Below, piece after piece: positions 6,200-13,396 of a stretch of 13,964 bases of DNA. Made by a program: the position numbers and the translations under genes. The first letter of the stretch is position 1, and each line of letters starts with the position of its first letter. The stretch is from Thalassospira sp. UBA1131 (lineage in GTDB: Bacteria; Pseudomonadota; Alphaproteobacteria; Rhodospirillales; Thalassospiraceae): NCBI RefSeq assembly GCF_002311515.1, contig NZ_DCAO01000036.1:21632-35595 (forward strand), in the 5' to 3' direction. The notes under the pieces were generated by a model that saw only the letters and a list, made by a program, of their open reading frames with translations, was not told the DNA's origin and made no database searches.

Positions 6200-7570
6200 T
6201 TACGGGCGACCTTCTGGTGTGCCATCGAACTTGCGTTCCAGCCCCGACCAGCAATCAAGATAATCGTCCTGAAGCGTCTCCAGTTCGGCGGCGAATTTCG
6301 TCAGTTGCTGCGGATAGCGGGTCTCGAACATGAAGGCCATGGTGCCATCAAGTTTTTGCGGCCCGAGTTCGGCGTTCGATGCCTTGTCAAACCCATAGGC
6401 ATCCGGCCCATGCGCCAGCATCATGTTATGCAGGCTCATGCCGCCGGGGACAAAGCCCTCTTCCTTGGCGTCATACTGGCCGCAAATCAGCCCCATGAAT
6501 TCCGACATAATGTTGCGGTGATACCAAGGCGGGCGGAAGGTGTTTTCAGCCACCATCCAGCGCGGCGGGAAGATCACGAAATCCACATTGGCGGTGCCGG
6601 CCTCGTCCGTCGGCGCGGTCAGGACGGTAAAGATCGATGGATCGGGATGATCAAACAGGATCGCGCCCACCGGCGAGAAGGTCCGAAGATCATATTTTAA
6701 CGGTGTGTAGTTGCCGTGCCATGCGACGACATCCAGCGGCGAATGGCCGATTTCGGTGACATGGAACTGCCCGCACCATTTGACCAACACCCGACACGGG
6801 GTTTCCTTGTCCTCATAGGCGGCAACGGGTGTTTTGAAATCACGCGGATTGGCAAGGCAGTTGGCCCCGATCGGCCCGCGTTCGGGCAAGGTGAATTTGG
6901 CACCATAGTTTTCACAGACATAGCCGCGTGCGCCGCCATCAATTCCGGCCTCAAGGATGCTGACCTTAAACAGCATGCCGCGCGGAATAAGTGCTATTTC
7001 AAGCGGGGCGACATCCATCATGCCAAGTTCGGTGAAGATGCGAAGCGTGCCACTTTCGGGCACGATCAGAAGTTCACCATCGGCATTGAAGAAATAGTCG
7101 TCGACCATGTCGGTATTACAGACATAGACATGGCTTGCCATGCCGGTCTGGGTCATGGCATCGCCCGCGGTCGTGACGGTGCGCATGCCCGAAATGAAAT
7201 CAACCGCATCCTTTGGCATCGGCACCGGATCCCAGCGCAACTGACCCAGCGCAAGGCTGTGATCATTCAAACAAGGCGCTGTTTTCCAGAACGGTCGATC
7301 AAGGGCCGCAAAGCGCCCGTTATGTTTGACACTGGGGCGAATGCGATACAGCCAGGACCGTTCGTTTGTGCCGCGTGGCGCGGTGAAAGGCGATCCTGAA
7401 AGCTGTTCGGCATAAAGGCCATAGGCGCATTTTTGCGGGCTGTTTTGCCCCTGGGGCAACGCACCCGGAAGACTTTCGGTTTCAAAATCATTGCCGAAAC
7501 CGGGCATGTAACGCAGGTCGTTGGCATCGCCTTTTTCGGCATTTTTGGTCGGCTCATTATGATCCGTCAT
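6200..7570 (-). CDS. hmgA: Homogentisate 1,2-dioxygenase
   Basis: 456 residues, close to the family norm of about 430-450. It opens the ring of homogentisate with O2 and Fe(II) to give maleylacetoacetate. The start at 7570 has GGGAGGAAAA upstream; an in-frame extension to 7651 would cross the MarR operator and is rejected. Family marks: YMPGFGNDFETESLPGALP and GQNSPQKCAYGLYAEQLSG near the N-terminus, FDHPDPSIFTVLT with His308 (equivalent to the catalytic His292 of the human enzyme by spacing), and the iron ligands His351 and Glu357 in YHRNIMSEFMG and His387 in LHNMMLAHGPDA. The spacing +6 and +36 is the same as human His335/Glu341/His371. It is the first gene of the leftward operon with fahA and maiA and is divergent from the MarR gene, which probably represses it. 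Confidence 0.97.
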   Translation of the reverse strand: MTDHNEPTKNAEKGDANDLRYMPGFGNDFETESLPGALPQGQNSPQKCAYGLYAEQLSGSPFTAPRGTNERSWLYRIRPSVKHNGRFAALDRPFWKTAPCLNDHSLALGQLRWDPVPMPKDAVDFISGMRTVTTAGDAMTQTGMASHVYVCNTDMVDDYFFNADGELLIVPESGTLRIFTELGMMDVAPLEIALIPRGMLFKVSILEAGIDGGARGYVCENYGAKFTLPERGPIGANCLANPRDFKTPVAAYEDKETPCRVLVKWCGQFHVTEIGHSPLDVVAWHGNYTPLKYDLRTFSPVGAILFDHPDPSIFTVLTAPTDEAGTANVDFVIFPPRWMVAENTFRPPWYHRNIMSEFMGLICGQYDAKEEGFVPGGMSLHNMMLAHGPDAYGFDKASNAELGPQKLDGTMAFMFETRYPQQLTKFAAELETLQDDYLDCWSGLERKFDGTPEGRP

Positions 7571-7590
7571 TGCCTTTTTCCTCCCAATCT

Positions 7591-7633
7591 TTGATATAGT
7601 TACATTCGTAACTGTAATTTTTGTAACTATCAA
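7591..7633. promoter_or_regulatory. MarR operator and divergent promoters of hmgA and marR
   Basis: AGTTAC (7598-7603) and GTAACT (7608-7613) form a 16-base inverted repeat with a 4-base centre. A third GTAACT lies at 7623-7628, so ATAGTTAC (7596-7603) also pairs with GTAACTAT (7623-7630). TTGATA occurs on both outer edges in opposite orientation (7591-7596 rightward, 7633-7628 leftward). Rightward, TTGATA, a 16-base spacer and TGTAAT (7613-7618) make a good sigma70 promoter for marR, with the palindrome filling the spacer. The layout fits a repressor that blocks both directions and is released by a pathway intermediate; the regulator and its inducer are inferred. Confidence 0.75.
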
Positions 7634-7650
7634 ACAGCCTTTTGAAGCCA

Positions 7651-8079
7651 ATGAAATCCGAATTCGATCTTCACAGTTTCCTGCCGTTTCTGATGCATCA
7701 CGCCAGTGAAAAGCTCAGCCTTGGCTTTCGCGATATCTATCGCGACCGATACCGGATGACGCGGTCCGAATGGCGGGTTCTGGCGACACTCGGCCAGTAT
7801 GGTGCCTTAACCGCGACCGAAATCGTGACCCATACCGGACTGCACAAAACCAAGGTTTCGCGGGCTGTCTTTTCCATCGAGAAACGGCGTTGGTTGAAAC
7901 GGTATCAGGATGAAAATGATCGCCGCGTGCATCGCCTTGACCTGACAACGCAGGGAAAATCGGCCTTCACGTCACTGTGTGAGGCGGGTGTCGCCTATGA
8001 CCGGAAAGTGCGCGACTTTCTGGGCGAAGATGAATTCAAACGTCTTTCAGACCTCCTGAAACGGTTTAACGACCTGTGA
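7651..8079 (+). CDS. MarR-family transcriptional regulator, probable repressor of the homogentisate operon
   Basis: 142 residues from the ATG at 7651; a TTG at 7642 is an alternative. The ribosome site is weak (GAAG very close to the ATG). The protein has the MarR layout: an N-terminal dimerisation helix (SFLPFLMHHASEKLSLGFRDIY), a winged helix with MTRSEWRVLATLGQYGALTATEIVTHTGLHKTKVSRAVFSIEKRRWLKR in order (recognition helix around HKTKVSRAV), a wing with DENDRRVHRLDLTTQGK, and a C-terminal dimerisation helix. It is divergent from hmgA, with a palindromic operator overlapping its own likely promoter, so it is probably autoregulated and controls hmgA-fahA-maiA. It converges with iclR across only 10 bases, with no obvious terminator. 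The family is certain; the target is a strong inference from context; the ligand is not known. Confidence 0.94.
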   Translation: MKSEFDLHSFLPFLMHHASEKLSLGFRDIYRDRYRMTRSEWRVLATLGQYGALTATEIVTHTGLHKTKVSRAVFSIEKRRWLKRYQDENDRRVHRLDLTTQGKSAFTSLCEAGVAYDRKVRDFLGEDEFKRLSDLLKRFNDL

Positions 8080-8089
8080 CCCCGGCACA

Positions 8090-8932
8090 CTATGCCTGAT
8101 CAGATTCCGCACGTGGCGTGCCACCCCAACTTTGCGTGAAATCGGCAATGGCACGGGTAAACACATCGAACGCGGGTTGGCCCGGCTGAAAGTAATTGGC
8201 ATTGGGGTTCATCAGCGTGACGCAACAGGCCACCGCCCCGTCGAGATTATAAACCGGCGCACTGATCGCCGATAAACCGGGCACGATATCGCCTTCGATC
8301 ACAGCAGCCCCGCGTTGTTTGGTGTCGGCAATCAGCCGGTCCACCGTGGCATCATCCCAATGCAGGATATCCTGTTCGGCCGAAATGACATGTTCGATCG
8401 CGCTACGCGGCATACTGGCCAAAAAGGCCTGCCCGGTCGCAGAGCGCAAAAGCGGCATGACGGTGCCAAGCCCCATGGTCGATATGATCGGCGGGCCGCC
8501 ATGTTCGGTGCGGATCAGGACCGGACCGCGTTCCCCCCAGATCGCCAGATGCCCGGAAGATCGCAACTCAATCGCCAGATTGCGCAACAACCGACCGGCG
8601 CGCATCACCACATCATTGCGTTCAATCGCCGAAACACCCATGCGCAACGCCATCGGGCCAAGACCATACAGCCCCGTCTGGTCATCCTGCCAGGCAAGGC
8701 CGATGCGCACCAGACTGGCAAGATAGCGATGCACCTTGGCCGCCGGCATAGAAACCGCGTCTGCAAGGTCCTTTAGCGGCACCGGGAATTTGAAATCGCA
8801 CAAGGCGGCAATAATGACGCCACTGACCTCCACCGATTGGATGCCTTTGCGCTTGTCAGCGGCATCAACCACGTCGGCGATGTCATGTTCGGTTTCGCGA
8901 TCCGGGATATTTTTGGGCGAGGCTTTGGTCAA
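8090..8932 (-). CDS. IclR-family transcriptional regulator, probable regulator of the TRAP transporter
   Basis: 280 residues using the TTG at 8932, which has AGG 7 bases upstream; no in-frame ATG precedes the HTH, and a GTG about 21 codons in is an alternative start, so the first residues are uncertain. The N-terminal winged helix (about 29-95) reads GIQSVEVSGVIIAALCDF, then LKDLADAVSMPAAKVHRYLASLVRIGLAWQDD, characteristic of IclR. The C-terminal effector domain (about 105-265) includes GERGPVLIRTEHGG, VMPLLRSATGQAFLA and PGLSAISAPVYNLDGAVACCVTLM, the usual IclR ligand-pocket segments. It is divergent from dctPQM across a 203-base gap, the arrangement typical of a local regulator responding to the transported acid. 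Some IclR proteins regulate homogentisate genes in other bacteria, so an effect on hmg or hpd is possible but not shown here. Confidence 0.92.
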   Translation of the reverse strand: MTKASPKNIPDRETEHDIADVVDAADKRKGIQSVEVSGVIIAALCDFKFPVPLKDLADAVSMPAAKVHRYLASLVRIGLAWQDDQTGLYGLGPMALRMGVSAIERNDVVMRAGRLLRNLAIELRSSGHLAIWGERGPVLIRTEHGGPPIISTMGLGTVMPLLRSATGQAFLASMPRSAIEHVISAEQDILHWDDATVDRLIADTKQRGAAVIEGDIVPGLSAISAPVYNLDGAVACCVTLMNPNANYFQPGQPAFDVFTRAIADFTQSWGGTPRAESDQA

Positions 8933-9135
8933 AATTTACCTGCATAAATTTCATATTGCGTAATTGATTATATATATCATAATTCCAATTCAAAGAAAAA
9001 ACAGCATTCCAGGCGCGATCCCAGACTGCCATCCCGGACATGCACAGGCTGATGGCAACTGCACAGCAATCGCTTGGCCCGAAGCTGGTCAGACGCAAGA
9101 CCAAATGAACGACTTAAAAAAATAGGGAGACATCC
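8933..9135. promoter_or_regulatory. Intergenic region with AT-rich core between iclR and dctP
   Basis: Bases 8941-8990 are very AT-rich, with TATATATAT around 8970-8977 flanked by TGAT (8965-8968) and ATCAT (8976-8980) and by outer AATT on both sides (8962-8965, 8981-8984), an imperfect inverted repeat. This is the likely place for the divergent promoters and the IclR site. Downstream, TGCCATC (9027-9033) and GATGGCA (9051-9057) can form a 7-base stem in the dctP leader. No rho-independent terminator or known riboswitch was recognised. Confidence 0.4.
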
Positions 9136-10194
9136 GTGAAACATCCTAATCTTCGTAAAACGCTGCTTGGTCTTATGACCGGCGCAACCATTCTGGCCGG
9201 TGCCGGTATCGCGCATGCGGCCGACATCACCCTTAAAGTCAGTCACTATCTGCCGCCAAGCCACGGCTTCCAGAAAGACTTCCTTGAAAGCTGGGGACAG
9301 CAACTGTCGGAAAAAACCGGCGGCAAAGTCGAAGTCGAGATCTATGACGCCACGTCGGCCTTTGGCAAAATCGACCGTCAGGCCGATCAGGTGCGCGCGG
9401 GCGTTATGGATATGGCCGTGGGCCTTAATGGCATTCCGCGTGACCGTTACCCGGCTGCCTCGGTGATTGAACTGCCGTTTTTGGTGAAATATGCCGATTC
9501 CGGGTCGGAAACCCTGTGGCAGCTCTACAAGGAAGGCCTTCTTGGCAGTGACTATCAGGACTTCAAGGTCCTTGGCCTGTTTACCCATCCGGGTGGCCTG
9601 ATCCACACCCTTGATACACCGGTCAGATCGCTTGAGGATCTTAAGGGCCTGCGTCTTCGCACGCCAAGCCCGGCGATTTCGGCAATGCTGGAATCCTTTG
9701 GGGCATCCCCAGTCGGCCTGCCGCCTTCGGCCATCTACGAAAACCTTGAAAAAGGCAATATCGAAGGTCTGGTTGCCACCTGGGATCTGGTCAATGCGGT
9801 CAAGGCCAATGAACTTTTGAAATATCACACCGATGCTGCGGCCTACACCGCCGGCTTCTATTTCGTCATGAATCAGAAAAAATATGACAACCTGCCCGAC
9901 GAAGTGCGGGCCGCAATTGACGAAATTTCCGGCGATGTCCTTGTCGGGAAATTCGGCGACTGGTGGGACAAATGGGAAGCAGTTGGCAAGGCCGATGCGG
10001 AAAAACACGGCAATGAAATCATCACGATTGATGACGCCACCCGTGCGGAATGGCAGGAAGCATCCCAGCCGATGATCAAGGAATACCTTGCCAGCCTGAA
10101 GGGAAAGGGCGTTTCAGATCCTGAGGCGATCTATCAGCGCGCGCAGGAACTTATCGCGGAATTTGATGCCAAATATCACGCTGGCGACAAATGA
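9136..10194 (+). CDS. dctP: TRAP transporter periplasmic solute-binding protein (DctP type)
   Basis: 352 residues starting at a GTG, with a good ribosome site AGGGAGA (9124-9130) 5 bases upstream. A clear signal peptide (1-28) has KTLLGLMTGATILAGAGIAHA and cleavage after AHA. The mature protein shows DctP family features: ITLKVSHYLPPSHGF, GKVEVEIYDATSAFGK, the ADQVRAGVMDMAVGLNGIPRDR segment, LEDLKGLRLRTPSP with Arg175 (the conserved Arg that pairs with the substrate carboxylate in most TRAP receptors), and EGLVATWDLVNAVKANELLKYHT. It captures an organic acid in the periplasm for the DctQM membrane pair, which use a sodium gradient. Overlap of its stop with the dctQ start (ATGA) marks an operon. 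The substrate is unknown; location between homogentisate-pathway genes makes an aromatic or 2-oxo acid worth testing. Confidence 0.96.
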   Translation: MKHPNLRKTLLGLMTGATILAGAGIAHAADITLKVSHYLPPSHGFQKDFLESWGQQLSEKTGGKVEVEIYDATSAFGKIDRQADQVRAGVMDMAVGLNGIPRDRYPAASVIELPFLVKYADSGSETLWQLYKEGLLGSDYQDFKVLGLFTHPGGLIHTLDTPVRSLEDLKGLRLRTPSPAISAMLESFGASPVGLPPSAIYENLEKGNIEGLVATWDLVNAVKANELLKYHTDAAAYTAGFYFVMNQKKYDNLPDEVRAAIDEISGDVLVGKFGDWWDKWEAVGKADAEKHGNEIITIDDATRAEWQEASQPMIKEYLASLKGKGVSDPEAIYQRAQELIAEFDAKYHAGDK

Positions 10195-10727
10195 CCCAGC
10201 CGACTGAAAACTTCGGTGGATCGCGGCTTTATGCCGCGGTTCACCGCACTGACCGCTTTATGAACAAACTGACCGACATTCTGGCTTTTGTCGGTATGGC
10301 CGCCCTGATCGGTGCGATTGCCATTGTGGTTGTCGATATCATCTGGCGCCGCATTGGCGGCCAATCGATGGTGGGCGCGGTTGACCTGACCCAGTTTTGT
10401 GTCATGGCGGCGGCATCCTGGGCGATCCCCTATGCGTTTAGCGCCCATGCCCATGTCACGGTCGACCTGGTCGGCAAGAACCATCTTCGCTTCCTGTTTC
10501 GTATTATCGACACCCTGATCCCGCTTCTGTGTGCCGGGCTGATGGCGTTCCTGTTTTACCTGTCATGGGGACGCGCGATGGAACAATGGAGCTATGGCGA
10601 TGTGTCGCAGAACCTTGAGATTCCGATGATCCTGTTCTGGGGCTTCCTTCTCAGCGGCATGGCGATATCGACAGTGGTCTGTCTTGTCCATTTTCTGAAA
10701 ATGCTTTTAACGAACGAGAATAACTGA
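10191..10727 (+). CDS. dctQ: TRAP transporter small membrane subunit (DctQ type)
   Basis: 178 residues. It starts within an ATGA overlap with dctP and ends overlapping the dctM start by 1 base. After a cytoplasmic N-tail there are four hydrophobic segments, at about residues 28-50, 65-85, 102-125 and 145-168, the standard DctQ topology. Conserved family features include DIIWRRIGGQSMVGAVDLTQ after the first segment, AAASWAIPYAFSAHAHVTVDL in the second, and a Trp-Gly-Phe in the last segment. Upstream in-frame codons are excluded by the overlap with dctP. It acts in the inner membrane as the structural partner between the receptor and the large DctM channel subunit. Confidence 0.95.
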   Translation: MTQPTENFGGSRLYAAVHRTDRFMNKLTDILAFVGMAALIGAIAIVVVDIIWRRIGGQSMVGAVDLTQFCVMAAASWAIPYAFSAHAHVTVDLVGKNHLRFLFRIIDTLIPLLCAGLMAFLFYLSWGRAMEQWSYGDVSQNLEIPMILFWGFLLSGMAISTVVCLVHFLKMLLTNENN

Positions 10728-12040
10728 TGGCGACGGAATGGGCGGGATTGATCGGGTTTGTTGCAGCACTTGCACTGGCCCTGTTGCGCGTACCGGTTGC
10801 TGTCGCGATGGCGGTTGTTGGCATCATCGGAACGCTGCTTTTGACCGACTGGATGTCAGCAAGCTATGTCATGGCAAGCCTGCCGTTTGAGGCGATCTTC
10901 CCCTATGGCCTTTCGGTGGTGCCGCTGTTCATTTTCATGGGCGTGTTCGCATCGCACTCCGGCCTTTCAAGTAACCTGTTTCGCGGGATCACGGCCTTTT
11001 CCGGACATCGTCCGGGCGGACTTGCCGCATCAAGCATCGGGGCGAGTGCGGTGTTTGGGGCGATTTGCGGATCGTCGCTTGCGACCTGTGCCACCATGGG
11101 GCGGGTGGCACTTCCTGAAATGCGTCAACGTGGCTATGCCAAAAGTCTTGCCGGGGCATCGATTGCCGCCGGTGGCACACTGGGCGTTCTCATTCCGCCA
11201 TCGATCCTGCTGGTGATTTACGCGCTGATGACCGAACAATCGATTGGCGCCCTGTTTGCCGGTGCGATGATCCCGGGTCTGTTGGCGACGGTTCTTTATA
11301 TCGCATCGATCCGTATTCAGGTGATGCGCGATCCATCGCTTGCGCCGGTCAGTACCTATGTGCCCTGGTCGCAACGCTGGGGCGCATTGCTGCAAATGTG
11401 GGATGCGGTCCTTTTGATCGCCTTGGTGATTGGCGGCATTTATGCCGGCCTGTTTTCCCCGACCGAGGCCGCGGCCGTTGGCGCCGGGGCGGCTTTGCTG
11501 TTTGCCTTTATGCGCAAGCGCCTGACCTGGACTGTTTTGCGCACCGGCATTCGCGAAACGGCCGGCATGACCGGGATGATTTTCCTTATTCTGGTGGGGG
11601 CGGCACTTTTCAATTTCTTCATTGAAACCAGCGGACTGACCCAGACCCTTGTCGACTGGATCACCACACAGGGCTATTCGCCACTTGTCGTTTTGATCGC
11701 CCTTCTGGTGTTTTATGTCGTACTGGGCTGCTTCATGGATAGCCTGTCCATGATTCTTCTGACCGTGGTTCCAGCCTATGGGGTGATTACCGGTGTCGGC
11801 TATGACCCGATCTGGTTTGGTGTTGTTCTGGTATCGGTTGTCGAAATCGGCCTGATCACCCCGCCGATTGGCATGAACCTGTTTATCATTCAGGGCGTTT
11901 CACCGGACATGAAGATCACGACGCTTGCGCGCGGTATCCTGCCATTTCTGGTGGCTGACTTTGTGCGGGTGATCCTGATGATCGCAATCCCGGGGCTGGT
12001 TTTGTGGTTGCCGCATCTGCTGGGATTTGGTGCCTATTGA
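10727..12040 (+). CDS. dctM: TRAP transporter large membrane subunit (DctM type)
   Basis: 437 residues, the normal length for DctM, with about 12 hydrophobic membrane segments spread over the whole chain. It is the sodium-coupled transport subunit. Typical stretches are VVPLFIFMGVFASHSGLSSNLF near residue 62-85 in order, the GASAVFGAICGSSLATCATMG loop, ASIAAGGTLGVLIPPSILLVIYALMTEQSIGALF, FSPTEAAAVGAGAALLFAF, and GLITPPIGMNLFIIQGVSPD near the C-terminus. All are classic DctM/IT-superfamily signatures including the re-entrant Gly/Pro-rich loops. The start overlaps the dctQ stop (TGATG). A strong terminator follows 21 bases after the stop, so this is the last gene of the dctPQM unit. Confidence 0.97.
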   Translation: MATEWAGLIGFVAALALALLRVPVAVAMAVVGIIGTLLLTDWMSASYVMASLPFEAIFPYGLSVVPLFIFMGVFASHSGLSSNLFRGITAFSGHRPGGLAASSIGASAVFGAICGSSLATCATMGRVALPEMRQRGYAKSLAGASIAAGGTLGVLIPPSILLVIYALMTEQSIGALFAGAMIPGLLATVLYIASIRIQVMRDPSLAPVSTYVPWSQRWGALLQMWDAVLLIALVIGGIYAGLFSPTEAAAVGAGAALLFAFMRKRLTWTVLRTGIRETAGMTGMIFLILVGAALFNFFIETSGLTQTLVDWITTQGYSPLVVLIALLVFYVVLGCFMDSLSMILLTVVPAYGVITGVGYDPIWFGVVLVSVVEIGLITPPIGMNLFIIQGVSPDMKITTLARGILPFLVADFVRVILMIAIPGLVLWLPHLLGFGAY

Positions 12041-12061
12041 TTGGTCCCACGGTTAAAAACG

Positions 12062-12105
12062 AAGCCCCGGAACAGGCAGAACCTGTTCCGGGGCTTTTGT
12101 GTTTC
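12062..12105. terminator. Strong bidirectional rho-independent terminator between dctM and hpd
   Basis: A perfect 15-base stem (12062-12076 with 12082-12096) with the 5-base loop CAGAA and a TTTTGTGTTT tail on the plus strand. On the minus strand the same stem is followed by TCGTTTTTAA, so it can end both the rightward dctPQM transcript and the leftward hpd transcript. Confidence 0.95.
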
Positions 12106-12120
12106 TGACCTCAATCGCGC

Positions 12121-13233
12121 TTATTCGGCGGCATCAACCTTCAACACGCCACGGCGGATCTGGTCTTCTTCGATGCTTTCAAACAGGGCGCGGAAATTGC
12201 CCTCGCCAAAGCCCTCGTCGCCTTTGCGCTGAATAAACTCAAAGAAGATCGGGCCGATCACGGTTTTCGAGAAGATTTGCAGCAAAATCTTGGTCGTACC
12301 GCCATCAACCACACCTTCGCCATCGATCAGGATGCCGTGGGTTTTCATGCGTTCAATCGGCTCGTCATGACCGTGCACGCGTTCATGCGATTTCTCGTAA
12401 TAGGTTTCCGGCGGGCCGGGCATGAATTTCAGGTCATTGGCGGCAAGCTTGTCGGTGGCGTCATAGATGCCATCGGTGCCGACCGCGATATGCTGAATGC
12501 CTTCGCCCTTGTATTTGCGCAGGTATTCTTCGATCTGGCTTTTGTCATCGGTCGATTCATTAAGCGGAATGCGGATTTTGCCACAGGGGGATGTGATCGC
12601 GCGGCTGACCAGACCGGTGATTTTACCGGCAATGTCAAAGAAGTGGATTTGCTTGAAACCAAACAGGTCGCGATAGAAGTCCCACCATTTATCCATATTG
12701 CCGCGATAGACGTTATGGGTCAGGTGATCGAGGTAATAGAAACCAACCCCTTCGGGCTTCGGATCGCGTTCGCCCAGCCAGTCAAATTCCGCGTCATAGG
12801 CCGAACCGGTTTCACCATATTTATCAACGAAATACAGCAACGACCCGCCAATGCCGACGATGGCGGGCACATCAAGCGTCTTGTCATCCCCGGTGTAGGG
12901 CTCTGCCCCCTTGGATACCGCATGATCAAAGGCATGCTTGGCATCCACAACGCGCCATGCCATGGACGGTGCACAGGGACCATGTTTCTCAACGAATTTC
13001 ATGCCGTGCGATGATGGCTCGGCATTGAGGATGTAGTTGATATCGCCCTGACGCCAGACGGTGATGTTTTTGGTTTTGTGCTTGGCAACCGGGCTGTATC
13101 CCATGCGGGTAAACAGGGTTTCCAGTTTGTCGGCGTCTTCATGGGCGAATTCGACGAACTCGAACCCGTCGGTTCCGGCCGGGTTTTCATCGCTAATGGT
13201 TGCGCGCGGGGCATCATGCGGGAACGGACCCAT
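12121..13233 (-). CDS. hpd: 4-hydroxyphenylpyruvate dioxygenase
   Basis: 370 residues, close to the usual 350-370. It converts 4-hydroxyphenylpyruvate and O2 to homogentisate and CO2 with Fe(II), the step feeding HmgA. Start at 13233 with an excellent AAAGGAG site 7 bases upstream. There are two glyoxalase/vicinal-oxygen-chelate domains: an N-terminal one (about 20-150, starting FEFVEFAHEDADKLETLF) and a C-terminal catalytic one (about 162-350). The iron ligands are His170 in YLDHLTHNV, His248 in GIQHIAVGTDGI and Glu332 in FFEFIQRKGDEGFGEGNF; their spacing (78 and 84) is near that of the Pseudomonas enzyme. It stands alone as a leftward gene, separate from hmgA-fahA-maiA, and is divergent from the Lrp/AsnC gene, which is the likely regulator. 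Confidence 0.97.
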   Translation of the reverse strand: MGPFPHDAPRATISDENPAGTDGFEFVEFAHEDADKLETLFTRMGYSPVAKHKTKNITVWRQGDINYILNAEPSSHGMKFVEKHGPCAPSMAWRVVDAKHAFDHAVSKGAEPYTGDDKTLDVPAIVGIGGSLLYFVDKYGETGSAYDAEFDWLGERDPKPEGVGFYYLDHLTHNVYRGNMDKWWDFYRDLFGFKQIHFFDIAGKITGLVSRAITSPCGKIRIPLNESTDDKSQIEEYLRKYKGEGIQHIAVGTDGIYDATDKLAANDLKFMPGPPETYYEKSHERVHGHDEPIERMKTHGILIDGEGVVDGGTTKILLQIFSKTVIGPIFFEFIQRKGDEGFGEGNFRALFESIEEDQIRRGVLKVDAAE

Positions 13234-13251
13234 CGGAAGTCTCCTTTGATT

Positions 13252-13298
13252 GGAACATTCGAATGATTGGAATTATTCGAATTCTTGTTATGTCCCAA
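13252..13298. promoter_or_regulatory. Likely hpd promoter with two ATTCGAAT palindromes
   Basis: ATTCGAAT occurs at 13257-13264 (within the 10-base palindrome CATTCGAATG, 13256-13265) and again at 13275-13282, 18 bases apart, each preceded by GGAA. On the leftward strand TTGGGA (13298-13293) and AATAAT (13277-13272) could be -35 and -10 boxes, although the 15-base spacer is short. Repeated sites on one face are typical of Lrp/AsnC-type regulation; assignment to the adjacent Lrp-family protein is inferred. Confidence 0.45.
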
Positions 13299-13396
13299 TC
13301 GTGCGCCAAACCGCGTGCAACGTGCGTGCATTTACGCTTGCTTTTCGGGTTTCTTTGCATGCATCATGCATTAAATAATCATTTGGCGCGTGAAAC

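Noticed and set aside
9040..9108. 22-codon ORF in the dctP leader as a gene
   Set aside because: No convincing ribosome site and no resemblance to known leader peptides; kept only as a note in the hairpin finding.
8977..10008. 343-codon leftward ORF across dctP
   Set aside because: Antisense to dctP, which has a signal peptide, ribosome site and operon overlaps; the ORF has no family features.
12277..13014. 245-codon rightward ORF across hpd
   Set aside because: Antisense to hpd, whose iron ligands and full length are clear.
13355..13371. TTGCATGCAT upstream of lrp as a third GntR site
   Set aside because: It shares only the TGCATGCA core, lacks the full palindrome and flanks, and lies far from the GntR regulon; short AT/GC palindromes like this arise by chance.
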